From Gavia stellata (taxonomy: Eukaryota; Chordata; Aves; Gaviiformes; Gaviidae): a stretch of DNA of 64,000 nt. Positions 50,176 through 62,051 of the stretch are shown here, one piece after another; position 1 is the stretch's first letter, and the number at the start of each line of letters is the position of its first letter. The position numbers and the translations under genes are program-made. The notes below the pieces were generated by a model, which saw only the letters and a program-made list of their open reading frames with translations, was not told where the DNA came from and made no database searches. The stretch covers positions 310,001 to 374,000 of the forward strand of contig NC_082596.1 of assembly GCF_030936135.1 (NCBI RefSeq), given 5' to 3'.

Positions 50176-50613
50176 GTGAGGGAGCCGGGACGGTGCTGTG
50201 GCACTGGCAGGGGATGAAAGGCCCCGGTGAGCTGTGCCGGTGCCCGGGGAGATGCTTGGCGGTGGCCCAGCTGGCTGGTGGCCCGGCCGTGGGCTGGCTC
50301 ATGCCGTGGCGAGTCCTCCTGGTGTGGGCAACCCCGGGCCGGCACGCACCCAGCCCTGCCGTGCTGCAAGCTCATGCCGGCCTCGGGGCTGCGTGGCTCT
50401 GCAGGGAACGGGGAGACCCGGCTGCGGCCGCGGCACTGCCTGTCCCTGAGCCCGCCACCGGTCCCAGCCCCAGCTGGGTCCACGCAGCCTGGCCCTGGGG
50501 GGCTGTGGGGCAGGGAGGGCTTGGTGCCGGTGCCGGTGCCGGCTGAGAGGGGCTGGGGAGCAGGCAGCTGTGCCGCGGCAGAGCCGGGGCGCCCCGGGCA
50601 GGGAGGGCCTCTC

Positions 50614-50645
50614 TGACTCACTCTTTCCAGGCTCCGCGTGAGTCA
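50614..50645. promoter_or_regulatory. PLEC: Paired AP-1 motifs in PLEC intron
   Basis: TGACTCA at 50614-50620 and TGAGTCA at 50639-50645, 25 bp apart, in a short single-copy intron segment (50600-50730) that also has an AT-richer ggcaaacaccagctcc stretch. Resembles an intronic AP-1 enhancer. Not proven. Confidence 0.4.
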
Positions 50646-50935
50646 CCAGTGGCAAACACCAGCTCCCCGCCCGGCCCTTTCCTTCCCGCCAGCTCCACAC
50701 GCATGGAAAATGGAGGGGGGGGAATTGCTCGAGCTGCCCCCTCCCACCCCTAGCCCCTGCTCAGCTGGCCCCGGCTGCACCCCCACGGCCCACGCGCCGC
50801 CGGCGGCTGGGACGGACTGCCGGCAGCGCCAGCCTGGCAGGCAGAGGGGTCCCAGCCCCTGGCCCGTGCCCGCAGCGGGGTGTCGTGCTGCCCGGGGGTC
50901 CGTGCTGCCCGCCTCAGCCGCCCCCCTCTCGGCAG

Positions 50936-53900
50936 ATCCTCTGGCGCCAGTTCCTGAAGTTCAAGGAGACGGAGCTCCCGGCCAAGGAGGCCGACAAGAA
51001 CCGCTCCAAGGCCATCTTCCAGTCCCTGGAGGTGAGCGGTACCTGCCGCCGGCCGTGCCTGGGGGGCCGGGGTGCTGGGGTCCCAAGGGGCTGGGGGTCC
51101 TGGGGGTCCCAGGGGTCCGGGGTCCTGGGCACTGGGGGGTACTGGGGAGCTGGGGGTCCCGCAGCAGTCCTTGGCACGCCCCGCCGTCTCCGTGCCGGGG
51201 TGGAGGCTGTCCCGCGCCTCTCCCATCTCACGGCTCCGGCGTGGAGCAGCCGAGACGTGGCACCCGCGGCCGGGGTCCCCCCCGCCCGCCCCTGCCCGGG
51301 GGTGCCGGGGCCGCTGGTCTGACGAGCCCGGGGGGGCGCAGGGCGCGGTGCAGTCCGGGCAGCTGAAGGTGCCCCCCGGGTACCACCCGCTGGACGTGGA
51401 GAAGGAATGGGGGAAGCTGCACGTGGCCGTGCTGGAGCGGGAGAAGCTGCTGCGGGCCGAGTTCGAGAGGCGAGTTCGGGGGGGGGGTGCGGCTGGGGGG
51501 GGCTGGGGGGGGCTGGAGAGGGGGGCTGGGGGGGGCTGGAGGGGGGGGGATTGGGGGGGCTGAAGAGGGGGGCTGGGGGGGGTGAAGGGGGCTGGAAGGG
51601 GGGACTGGGGGGGGCTGGGGGGGGCTGGCACCCGCTTCCCCGTCCGCGCAGCCGAGCCGCTGGGCCGGGCCGGGTGGGGTGGGGTGTCCCGGCCCCCCCG
51701 TCCCGCGGTGCGTGAGTCACCGACCGCCTCCGGGAAGCCAGCGCGGCCGCCGGCCCCGGGCGCGGTTCGGCACGGCACGGCACGGCACGGCTCGGGTCGG
51801 CTCGGCACGGCACGGCACGGCACGGCACGGCTCGGCACGTCGGGGCAGCCAGGAGCCGGTGGCCGTCCCGCGGCCCGGGGTCCGCTGTGCCTCCGGCTCC
51901 GCGCCCCGTCCCAGCCCGGCAGCGCGGGCGGGAGAGGGCGGGGCGTGGCGGGGCGTGGCCGGGCGGGGCGTGGCCGGGCGGGGCGTGGCGGGGCGTGGCG
52001 TGGCGTGGCCGGGCGGGGCGGGGCGAGCGGCGGTGGGACGGGGCCGGGGAGCGGGACCGGGAGCAGGGGCGGGATCCGGGTCTGCGGGTGGGGGTCCGAG
52101 CTGGGCCGGCACAGGGTGTCTGCGGGGCGGGCGGGAATGGGGTGGGTGCTGTGCGGGAATGGGATGGGTGCTGTGCGGGAATGGGGTGGGTGCTGTGCGG
52201 GAATGGGGTGGGTGCTGTGCGGGAATGGGATGGGTGCTGTGCAGGAATGGGGTGGGTGCTGTGCGGGAATGGGATGGGTGCTGTGCGGGAATGGGGTGGG
52301 TGCTGTGTGGGAATGGGATGGGTGCTGTGCGGGAATGGGGTCGGTGCTGTGCGGGAATGGGATCGGTGCTGTGCAGAGAATGGGATGGGTGCTGTGCGGG
52401 AATGGGGTCGGTGCTGTGTGGGAATGGGATGGGTGCTGTGCAGGGAATGAGATGGGTGCTGTGCGGGAATGGGGTCGGTGCTGTGTGGGAATGGGATGGG
52501 TGCTGTGCAGGGAATGAGATGGGTGCTGTGCGGGAATGGGGTCGGTGCTGTGTGGGAATGGGATCGGTGCTGTGCAGGGAATGGGATGGGTGCTGTGCGG
52601 GAATGGAGTCGGTGCTGTGCGGGAATGGAGTCGGTGCTGTGTGGGAATGGGGTCGGTGCTGTGTGGGAATGGGATCGGTGCTGTGCGGGAATGGGATTGG
52701 TGCTGTGCAGGGAATGGGGTCGGTACTGTGCGGGAATGGGGTCCATGCTGTGTGGGAATGGGATCGGTGCTGTGCAGGAATGGGGTCCATGCTGTGTGGG
52801 AATGGGATGGGTGCTGTGCGGGAATGGGATGGGTGCTGTGCGGGAATGGGGTCCATGCTGTGTGGGAATGGGATCGGTGCTGTGCAGGGAATGGGATCAG
52901 TGCTGTGCGGGAATGGGGCCGGTGCTGTGCGGGAATGGGATCAGTGCTGTGCGGGAATGGGAGGGTCCATGCTGCATGGGAATAGGATCGGTGCTGTGCG
53001 GGTTGGGAGCTGGGCTGTGCAGGGACAGGATCGGTGCTGTGCGGGAATGGGGTCCGTGCTGTGCAGGAATGGGATCGGTGCTATGCGGGGAATGGGATCG
53101 GTGCTGTGCGGGGTGCGAGCTGGGCTGTGCAAGGACAGGATCTGTGCTGTGTGGGGACAGGATCTGTGCTGTGAAGGGAATGGGATCGGTGCTGTGCAGG
53201 GACAGGATCCATGCTGTGTGGGGTGGGATCCGTGCTGTGTGGGGCAGGAGCTGGGCTGTGCGGGGACAGGATCCGTGCTGTGTGGAGCGGGATCCGTGCT
53301 GTGCAGGGAATGGGATTTGTGCTGTGCAGGGACGGGATCCGTGCTGCGTGATGGCGGGATCCGTGCTGTGCAGGGACTGGGATCCATGCTGTTCAGGGGA
53401 CAGGATCCATGCTGTGCAGGGACAGGATCCATGCTGTTCAGGGGACGGGATCCATGCTGTGCAGGGACAGGATCCATGCTGTGAGGGACGGGATCCTTGC
53501 TGCGTGGGGCTTGATCCGTGCTGTGCAGGGACGGGATCCGTGCTGCATGATGGCGGGATGATGCATGTTGTGCAGGGACAGGATCCATGCTGTGCAGGGA
53601 CAGGATCCATGCCATGCATGGACAGGATCGGTGCCCCATGGGGCAGGATCTGTGCCGTGCATGGATGGGGTCGGTGCCTGCGTGCCGACCCCAGCCCTGC
53701 CGTCTCCCTGCGCAGGCTGGAGCGGCTGCAGCGCATCGTCAGCAAGCTGCAGATGGAGTCGGGGCTCTGCGAGGAGCAGCTCAACCAGGCTGACACCCTG
53801 CTCCAGTCGGTGAGCGGCTGCTCCGGGGCCACGGTGGGGGGGACCGGTGGGGCGCGGGGCCCTGACCGTGCCCCTAACCGTGCTCTTGACTGTCCTCCGT

Positions 53901-56900
53901 CCCCAGGATGTGCGGCTGCTGAACGCGGGGAAGCCGCCTCAGAAGGCGGCCGAGATCGAGCGGGACCTGGACAAGGCAGACGCCATGATCCGGCTGCTCT
54001 TCAACGACGTGCAGACCCTCAAGGATGGCCGGCACCCGCAGGGGGAGCAGATGTACCGCAGGTACGGCCGCGCTGGGGGCCGGTGCCACCGTGGCATGCC
54101 CCGCGCAGGGCACCCTGGCGCTCGCCTGGCTGTGGCAGCAGCCCACGTCCTGTGCCCACCATGTCCCCCACGCCTGCCACATCTCCTGCGCTCCCCAAGC
54201 CCCCCATGCCCACCATGTCCCCCATGCTCCCCAAGCCTCCCGTGCCCCCCATGTCCCCCAAGCGCCCCACGCTCTCCGTGCCCCCTGTGCCAACGCACCG
54301 CCTGCCCGCAGGGTGTACCGCCTGCACGAGCGCCTGGTGGCCATCCGCACAGAGTACAACCTGCGGCTCAAGTCGGGCGCGCCGGCGGCGGCGGTGACAG
54401 TGCCACTGGGGCAGCGGCCGCGGCAGGAGCTGGACGAGGCCACGCTGCGGTACCTGCAGGACCTGCTGGCCTGGGTGGAGGAGAACCAGCGGCGGCTGGA
54501 GGCGGCCGAGTGGGGCGTGGACCTGCCCACCGTGGAGTCCCACCTGGGCAGCCACCGTGGCCTCCACCACTCCATCGAGGAGTTCCGCACCAAGATCGAG
54601 CGGGCGCGGGCCGACGAGGTGAGCCGCCCACTGTGGAGTCCCCCGGGGCTGCCCCCACTCCTGCTCCTGGGGGTCCCCGAGGCCCCTGGGGCTGCCCCCA
54701 CCCCTGCTCCTTGGGGTCCCCGAGGCACGCAGGGCTGTCCCTGCCCTGTTCCCGGGGGTCTCCGAGGTGCCGTGGCTGCACGCAGGCTGGCGGGGGGCTC
54801 TGGGAAGAGCAACCCAGCCCAGGCCCCCTCGGCCCGCCCCGGCTCCAGCTCTGCCCCACCGGAGCCCACTCTGGAGCCCCTCTGTGCCCTGGGACGTCCT
54901 GGACGGTTAGGGGTCACGGTGCCCCAAGGGCACCCTGCTGCCCCCCCCCGCACCTCATGCCCCAGGGCTGCCCCCCAACTGCCTGCTGCCCTCCCCTGTG
55001 CCCCACCTTCAGCCCCCTGGCGCTCCGGGCGGGGGGATCGGCAATGGGAGCGGGCACTGCCCCCGGTGCAGAGGGGCTGCCGGGGCTGGCGCTGGTCCGT
55101 CCTGCACCCTGCGGAGACCCGCACGGCTCTGGGCGCTGCCACGGTGCTCCCTGGTGTTAGCATCCCTCCCCAGACCCTGCTGTCGGGAGACCGGGGTGCT
55201 CTGGGGAGGCCGGGGAGCTGCTGTCCCCAGGGGGTGCGTCAGGAGGTCCCTGCGCTCACGGCATGTCTCCCCCAGGCACAGCTCTCCCCCGGCCCCCGAA
55301 ATGCCTACCGGGAGTGCCTGGGCAAGCTGGACCTGCAGTACGCCAAGCTGCTGGTGAGGATCCGGGCTGAGGTGGGGGGTGACGGGGGGGCACGGGACAG
55401 GAGACCTGCAGGGGCAAGGATGTATGACACTGCGGAGATGTGCAGGGAGGAGGATGCAGGACATGGGGGAGATGTGCAGGGAGGAGGATGCAGGACATGG
55501 GGGAGATGTGCAGGGAGGAGGATGCAGGACATGGGGGAGATGTGCAGGGAGGAGGATGCAGGACATGGGGGAGATGTGCAGGGAGGAGGATGCAGGACAT
55601 GGGGGAGATGTGCAGGGAGGAGGATGCAGGACACGGGGGAGATGTGCGGGGATGAGGATGCAGGACATGGGGGGCGATGTGCAGGGAGATGTGCAGGGAA
55701 GAGGATGCAGGACACGGGGGAGATGTGCGGGGAGGAGGATGCAGGACATGGGGGAGATGTGCAGGGAGGAGGATGCAGGACATGGGGGAGACAGCGGGGA
55801 GGAGGATGCAGGACATGGGGGAGATGTGCAGGGAGGAGGATGCAGGACACGGGGGAGATGTGCGGGGATGAGGATGCAGGACATGGGGGGCGATGTGCAG
55901 GGAGATGTGCAGGGAAGAGGATGCAGGACACGGGGGAGATGTGCGGGGAGGAGGATGCAGGACATGGGGGAGATGTGCAGGGAGGAGGATGCAGGACATG
56001 GGGGAGACAGCGGGGAGGAGGATGCAGGACATGGGGGAGATGTGCAGGGAGGAGGATGCAGGACATGGGGGAGATGTGCAGGGAGGAGGATGCAGGACAT
56101 GGGGGAGATGTGCAGGGAGGAGGATGCAGGACATGGGGGAGACAGCGGGGAGGAGGATGCAGGACATGGGGGAGATGTGCAGGGAGGAGGATGCAGGACA
56201 TGGGGGAAATGTGCGGGGAGGAGGATGCAGGACATGGGGGAGATGTGTGGAGAGGAGGATGCAGAGGAGGATGCAGGAGGATGCCTGTCCCTGTGCCTGT
56301 CCCCAGAACTCCTCCAAGTCCCGGCTACGGCACCTGGAGAGCCTCCACAGCTTCGTCAGCGCCGCCACCAAGGAGCTGATGTGGCTGAACGAGAAGGAGG
56401 AGGAGGAGGTGAACTTCGACTGGAGCGACCGCAACCCCAACATGACGGCCAAGAAGGAGAACTACTCGGTACGGAGAGAGCCCGGGACGTGCTGTCCTGC
56501 CCGCTCCCCGTCCCTGCATGCGGCTGTCCTGCCCACTTCCTGTCCCCGCATGTGGCTGTCCTGCATGGTCCCTGTCCCTCCCTGTCCCTGCACGTGGCTG
56601 TCCTCACACAGTCCCCATCCCTCTGGCCTGGCGGTGACAGATTTTTGGAGGTGCCTCCTGCACCCTGTGGCAGAGGATGCTCTTTGGCCACCCCAGCCTT
56701 GCTGTGCCGTGCCGCCCCAGCCCCGCTGTGCCGTGCTGCTTGCCGAGGCTCCAGCCCTGCTTTTATCTCCTTCTCGTGCCAGTTCTGTTCGTTATCTCTT
56801 CGCTGTCTGATCTGGGGCTGGAGTCGCTCTTCCCCTCTGGTTATCGCTATCGATTGACTGAAACCACATCTGTGCTCTGCAGCTGAGCACCCCCAGCCCC

Positions 56901-58524
56901 TTAACCCTGCCTCTGCCGCATCTTCTGCCACATCTGCTGCACTTGCACACCTATTGACGGTCACACGTCCCCCAAACCGGACTTGGGGTGTCGCAAACCT
57001 CTGCACCCTTGTCCCACCTCACAGCCTCTGAGCCCCCTCAGCCCTGTCCCTCAGCCCCCAGGCCCCGTGTCCCCCTCCCTGAGAACCCCCAGCCCCCATA
57101 TCCCAACCCTGAGCACCCACAGCACCAGTATCCCATCCCTGAGCACCCCCAGCCCCATATCCCACCCCTGAGCACCCCTCAGTCCTGTGTCCCAACCCTG
57201 AGCACCCCTCAGTCCTGTATCCCGTCCCTGAGCACCCCCAGCACCAGTATCCCACCCTGAGCACCCCCAGCCCCCATATCCCAACCCTGAGCACCCCTCA
57301 CTCCTGTATCCCATCCCTGAGCACCCCCAGCACCAGTATCTCATCCCTGAGCACCCCCAGCCCCGTCCCTCAGCCCCCTGCAGCCCTGTCCCCCAGTGCC
57401 CCTACCCCTGCCCTCCCATTCGGCGTGCCCCCAGCTCCCCTGGGGTGGTTGGTTCCTGTGGTGGGTGCTGGACCCAACACCCCCCCGCAGAGCATCCCGC
57501 TCCGGCTTGTCCCCGACGGCCCCCGGGAGCCGCAGCGTGCCCAGGGTGGGGGCAGGAGGGTGCGCACAGACACACAGACGTGCACACACGCGTGTCCTGG
57601 CTCTGCCGGGGGCCCGGGCGCTCACCCCCCACCCCGGGGCTGTGCCAGGGGCTGATGCGGGAGCTGGAGCTGCGGGAGCGCAGAATCAAAGAGCTGCAGA
57701 GCACCGGGGACCGGCTGCTGCGGGAGGAGCACCCGGGCAGGCAGACCCTGGAGGTGAGGGGGGCGGCGGGGAGACCTGGGGGGGTCTGAGCTCTGTGGGT
57801 CACTGGTGTGGGGCACAGTGCGTGGGGCAGTGGGCACTGCAGGTTGCTGGTGTGGGGCGCAGCACGTGGGGTGGTGGGCACTGCGGGTCACTGGTGTGGG
57901 GCACAGTGCATGGGGTGATGGGCACTGCGGGTTGCTGGTGTGGGGCACAGCGCGTGGGGCAGTGGGCAGTGCGGGTCGCTGGTGTGGGGCGCAGCGCGTG
58001 GGGCAGTGTGCAGTGCGGGTCGCTGGTGTGGGGCGCAGCGCGTGGGGCGGTGGGCGGTGCATGGCAGGGCACAGTGCAGGTGGCTGCCTGGGCCGGGTGG
58101 GGGCTGGCAGCGGGCAGAAGCAGCAGGGCCGGGGCTGGCCGGTGCTGGTGCCGGTGCCGGTGCAGGCGACGGTGCCGGCGCGGGCAGGGCAGGGTGACGC
58201 GTCCCCGTTTCAGGCCTTCCAGGCGGCCCTGCAGACCCAGTGGAGCTGGATGCTCCAGCTGTGCTGCTGCATCGAAGCCCACCTGAAGGAGAACAGCGCC
58301 TACTTCCAGGTAGGGTGGGGTGGGACGGGGGTGCCCCCACCCGCGCACCCACCGCCGGGCGGGTGCCCACCCCGGCTGACCCCCCCCTGCCCCCCCAGTT
58401 CTTTGCCGACGTGAAGGAGGCTGAGGAGTTCCTGAGGAAGACGCAGGAGAACATGAAGAAGAAATACTCGTGCGATCGCAGCATCACAGTCACGCGCCTG
58501 GAGGACCTGCTGCAGGACTGCGTG
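50936..58524 (+). CDS. PLEC: Plectin plakin domain, first spectrin repeats
   Basis: Exons 50936-51031, 51342-51469, 53716-53809, 53907-54061, 54312-54618, 55276-55353, 56307-56468, 57649-57753, 58214-58309 and 58399-58524 encode residues about 316-764 of isoform 1a. They form the start of the plakin domain, an array of spectrin repeats. Recognised segments include [91 protein letters not shown] and [20 protein letters not shown]. In mammals this region binds integrin beta-4 and other junction proteins. All introns are GT-AG except the one after 51469, which needs a GC donor. Large minisatellites fill four of these introns. The exon 54312-54618 is a little shorter than in human, in the variable Ala/Thr-rich linker ([13 protein letters not shown]). 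Confidence 0.97.
51480..51645. repeat. G-run repeat in the PLEC GC-AG intron
   Basis: Repeats of ggggggctgg/aggggggg with runs of up to nine G, directly after the GC donor. Strong G-quadruplex potential on the sense strand. Confidence 0.85.
51700..52135. promoter_or_regulatory. PLEC: Internal CpG island with GC-box array in PLEC intron
   Basis: Contains an AP-1 motif at 51713, a cggca/cggct array at about 51765-51838, and about eight ggggcgtggc/cgggcggggc boxes at 51935-52030 (Sp1/KLF-type). It has the composition of a promoter island but lies well inside the coding gene. Could mark an internal promoter. No start site can be proven from sequence. Confidence 0.35.
52130..53665. repeat. 1.5 kb minisatellite in the PLEC GC-AG intron
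   Basis: About 60 copies of a 23-24 bp unit (gggaatgggatcggtgctgtg) in two phases: cgggaatggg units to about 53110, then gggacaggatccatgctgtg units to about 53660. The long open frames across it come from the 24 bp period and are not genes. Confidence 0.93.
55430..56290. repeat. 30 bp minisatellite with higher-order period in PLEC intron
   Basis: About 28 copies of ggaggatgcaggacatgggg/gagatgtgca, in the intron between exons ending at 55353 and starting at 56307. A block at about 55664-55879 is repeated almost exactly at 55880-56095, a 216 bp higher-order duplication. The units are multiples of three and stay open in two frames. Confidence 0.93.
56469..57648 (+). other. PLEC: PLEC intron with C-rich minisatellite at 57060-57370
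   Basis: The intron between exons 56307-56468 and 57649-57753. The first half is single-copy. 57060-57370 holds about ten copies of a roughly 32 bp unit (cctgagcacccccagcccca with tatccca variants). No exon seen. Confidence 0.8.
57785..58065. repeat. 33 bp minisatellite in PLEC intron
   Basis: About eight copies of a unit that contains gggtcgctggtgtggggcgc and agcgcgtggggcagtg, in the intron before exon 58214-58309. Confidence 0.9.
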
Positions 58525-58559
58525 GTGAGTCACCCCCGCCCGCTGCAGCCCCCGGGGTG

Positions 58560-59170
58560 AGCCCCCCCGATGTGTGAGCCCCGCTGCAACCCCGGCGGTG
58601 ACCCCCAGCCTCGCTGCAGCCCCCAGGGCAACCCCCCAATGCATGAGCCCTGCTGCAGCCCCAGGGGGGACCCCCAGTGCATGAACTGCACTGCAGCCCC
58701 AGGGGTGACCCCCAATGCGTGAACCGCACTGCAGCCCCAGGGGTGAACCCCAATGCATGAGCCCTGCTGCAGCCCTTGGGGGTGACCCCCAACACGTGAG
58801 CCCCGCTGCAGACCCAGGGGTGACACCCCAGGGGTGACCCGCAATGCATGAACCGCACTGCAGCCCCAGGGGTGACCCCCAATGCGTGAATCGCACTGCA
58901 GCCCCAGGGGTGAACCCCCAATGTGTGAGCCCCACTGCAGCCCCAGGGGTGAACCCCCAATGCACGAGCCCTGCTGCAGCCCTTGGGGGTGACCCCCAAC
59001 ACGTGAGCCCCGCTGCAGACCCAGGGGTGACACCCCAGGGGTGAACCCCACTGTGTGTCCAGCTGCAGGGTGCCGGGGTGACATCCCCATATGTGCACCC
59101 CACTGCAGAGCCTCAGGGGCAGCCCCCAACATGTGCACCTCACTGCAGCCCCCCAGGGTGACACCCCCCA
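58560..59170. repeat. Minisatellite gctgcagccccaggggtgac in PLEC intron
   Basis: About 17 copies of a roughly 35 bp unit, with a longer duplicated block (58750-58850 and 58970-59050), in the intron between exons ending at 58524 and starting at 59472. Confidence 0.9.
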
Positions 59171-59471
59171 CCCGCTGCAGTGACCTCCCCCCAACATGCA
59201 GACCCCGCTGCAGGAGTGAACCCCTCCACGCTCCCCTCCGGTGACCCCCCAATAATCCCCCACTGCAGACCCTCCCACTGTTCCCCTCCGCAATGACCCC
59301 CCCTCGGCACCCCAGGGTGCCCGTGGGAGTGGGCGAGCCTCCCACGGAGCCTCCCACCCCCACCGTGCCACCCGCTCCCCGGACCCCCGCCCCTCCGCAG
59401 GGCTCCCCCACCCAGCACGGCGCAGTGGGGGGGAGCCCCCCCGTGTCCCCCTGACCCCGCTGTGCCCGCAG

Positions 59472-61941
59472 GAGCAGAAGGACCAGCTGGCGGAGTACGG
59501 GGGGCAGCTGGCGGGGCTGGCCCGCCGCGCCAAGGCCATCGTCCAGCTGAAGCCCCGCAGCCCCGGCACCCCCCTCCAGGGCCGCCCACCCATCCAGGCC
59601 GTCTGCGACTACAAGCAAATGGAGGTGCGAGGGGGAGCGGAGAGCAGGGCGGGGTGGGGGGGACGCGCGGGGACCCCCGCCCCAGGCTGACGCCGCCTTG
59701 GCCCCGCAGATCACGGTGCACAAGAACGACGAGTGCGCCCTGCTCAGCAACGCCCAGCCCTACAAGTGGAAGGTGGTGAGCGCCGCTGGCAGCGAGGCCA
59801 TCGTTCCCTCCGTCTGCTTCCTCGTGCCGCCCCCCAACAAGGAGGCGTTGGATGCCGTGCACAGGTGAGCGACGGCCCCCCCCGTTCCCGGGCCACGCCG
59901 GCAGCTCCGTGGCCCCGTCCTCGGCTCCCCGCTCTGCCGCGGGGTCCCCGCCGCTCTCCTCCCTCGCCCCTCCCGCTCACTCACACCACCTCTCCCCAGG
60001 CTGGAGGCCGCCCACCAGCACCTCCTCGTGCTCTGGCACCAGCTGCACCTGGACATGAGGAGCCTCCTGTCCTGGCAGTACCTGATCCGCGACATCCAGC
60101 AGATCCAGTCCTGGTCCCACCTGACGGTGAGTCCCCCCCGGGTGCCAGCACGGGGCGGCGCACAGCCCGGCGGGGGTCCCGCTCCGGCGGCGGGGGCTGA
60201 CGGCGCCCTTTGTCCCCCCAGTTCCGCACGATGCAGGTGGAGGAGTGCCGGCAGGTCCTGCGCAGCCTGGAGATCCACTACCAGGAGTTCCTGCGGGACA
60301 GCCAGGACTCGCAGAGCTTCCAGCCCGACGACCGGCTGCACGTGGAGCGCGAGTACAACGCCTGCACCCAAAAGTACGAGCTGCTGCTGCGCAGCCAGGA
60401 GAAAGGTGAGCCCCCTCCTCCCCGTTGCCCTGTGCTCCCTGGGGTGTCCCCTCCGTCCCCAGGGACACGGACGGGGTGAACAGAGCAGGAAGGTGCTAAC
60501 CCATCCCCGGTGTCCCCACAGGAGAGCAGGACGAGTCCCTGTGCAAGAACTACATCTCCCAGCTGAAGGACATCCGCCTGCAGCTGGAGGGTTGCGAGAC
60601 CCGCACCATCCACAAGATCCGCCTGCCCCTCGACAAGGACCCGGTCAAGGAGTGCGCCCAGCGCATCACCGAACAACAGGTATGCGTGCACACACGTGCA
60701 ACGCAGGCGGACAGGGACCTCTGCGCCCAGAACAGGGCTGGTGTCTGCCCACCCGCACTGGTGGGATGCAGGCCCCTTCCCCTTCCCTGCTCTGCTCCTT
60801 CTCCTCCGCGGTCGGGGCTGGCCGGGGGCCCTGCAGGCTGGGATCTGGCTGGCAGGACACAGCGTTTGGCACGGTGTTATGTGGGGGATCAGCCACGGGC
60901 AGGGCTCAGCACCAAGCTGCAGCTGGCAGGAACCAGGCAGGGAGTGAGGGACCCTCCTCTTCCTGCAGCAAATCCACCTGGAGCTGGAGGGCATCAAGAA
61001 GAACCTGGACAAGGTCAGCGAGAAGACGGAGAAGGTGCTGGCCCAGCCAGAGCAGGCCAGCTCGGCCCCCGTCTTGCGCTCGGAGCTGGAGATCACCCTG
61101 CAGAAGATGGACCAGGTGTACAGCCTCTCCAGCATCTACCTGGAGAAGTGAGTGCCCAGCTCCTGCGCAGCTCTAAGCTGCGGCCCTTGGTCATCCCGGG
61201 CCAGGGAAAACCGCTGTATCAGCTGCCGTGAGCCTGGTCTGGCCAGGGGTGGGCTGATGGGGTCTGGGGGAAGCTGGCTGTGCCAGCGTGTCCTTCCCTT
61301 CCCGTCAGCCGTGTGCCAACCGTCGCTGGCGTCCGCCCGGCTGAGCCCGTCTCCTCTCTCCGCAGGCTGAAGACCATCAACCTGGTGATCCGCAGCACTC
61401 AGGGGGCAGAGGAGCTGGTCAAGAAGTACGAGGATCAGCTGAAGGACGTGCAGACCGTGCCGGCTGACCTCAAAGAGCTGGAGGCCAGCAAGACCGAGCT
61501 GAAGGTAACAGCTGGGGCAGCACCGTGCCGGGGGGGAGCCGGCGGGGCCAGGACTGGGGCTGACCCATGCTCTGTCTGCCGCAGCGGCTGCGTGCGCAGG
61601 CAGAGGGCCACCAGCCCTTCTTCAGCACGCTGGAGACCGACCTGAGCAAGGCCAAAGATGTCAATGAGCGGATGGTCAGGGGCCACAGTGAGCGCGACGT
61701 GGACCTGGACCGCTACCGGGAGAGAGTCCAGCAGCTGCTGGAGCGCTGGCAGGCCGTCCTGACCCAGACGGACCTGCGCCAGCGCGAGCTGGACCAGCTG
61801 GGCCGCCAGCTGCGGTACTACCGCGAGAGCTGCGACGGGCTGCTCCAGTGGATCCAGGACGCAAAGGAGCGGCAGGAGAAAATCCAGGCGGTGCCCATCA
61901 CCGACAGCAAGACCGTGCGGGAGCAGCTGCTGCAGGAGAAG
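59472..61941 (+). CDS. PLEC: Plectin plakin domain with embedded SH3
   Basis: Exons 59472-59624, 59710-59864, 60000-60126, 60222-60405, 60522-60679, 60969-61147, 61366-61504 and 61585-61941 encode residues about 765-1248 of isoform 1a. The SH3 domain lies at about residues 807-862 ([40 protein letters not shown]) inside a spectrin repeat, the plakin-family arrangement. The following repeats include [60 protein letters not shown] and [14 protein letters not shown]. All junctions are GT-AG and in phase. Sequence is clearly plectin throughout, with the family's usual moderate divergence in the linker segments. Confidence 0.97.
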
Positions 61942-62051
61942 GTAGTGCCCGCGGCGGGGTGAGCGGGGCCGGCCCAGCCGGCGCTCCTGGCAGTCCCTGG
62001 CTGCAGCGGGGCGGCCACGGGGCGCCTGAGCTCACCCCTGCCTTTCCCCAG

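Larger units (their letters stand above)
51470..53715 (+). other. PLEC: GC-AG intron of PLEC
   Basis: The coding exon ends GAG TTC GAG AG and the intron starts gcgagt. The next exon starts G CTG GAG CGG after ctgcgcag. Only the GC donor keeps the frame ([11 protein letters not shown]; human has FERLECLQRIV). The nearest GT (cgagtt) would break the frame. The intron holds G-runs, a GC-box cluster and a 1.5 kb minisatellite. Confidence 0.85.

Noticed and set aside
51582-54397. Open frames of 600-640 codons over the PLEC intron
   Set aside because: Translation of the 23-24 bp minisatellite; the real exons in the region use another frame and conserved splice sites.
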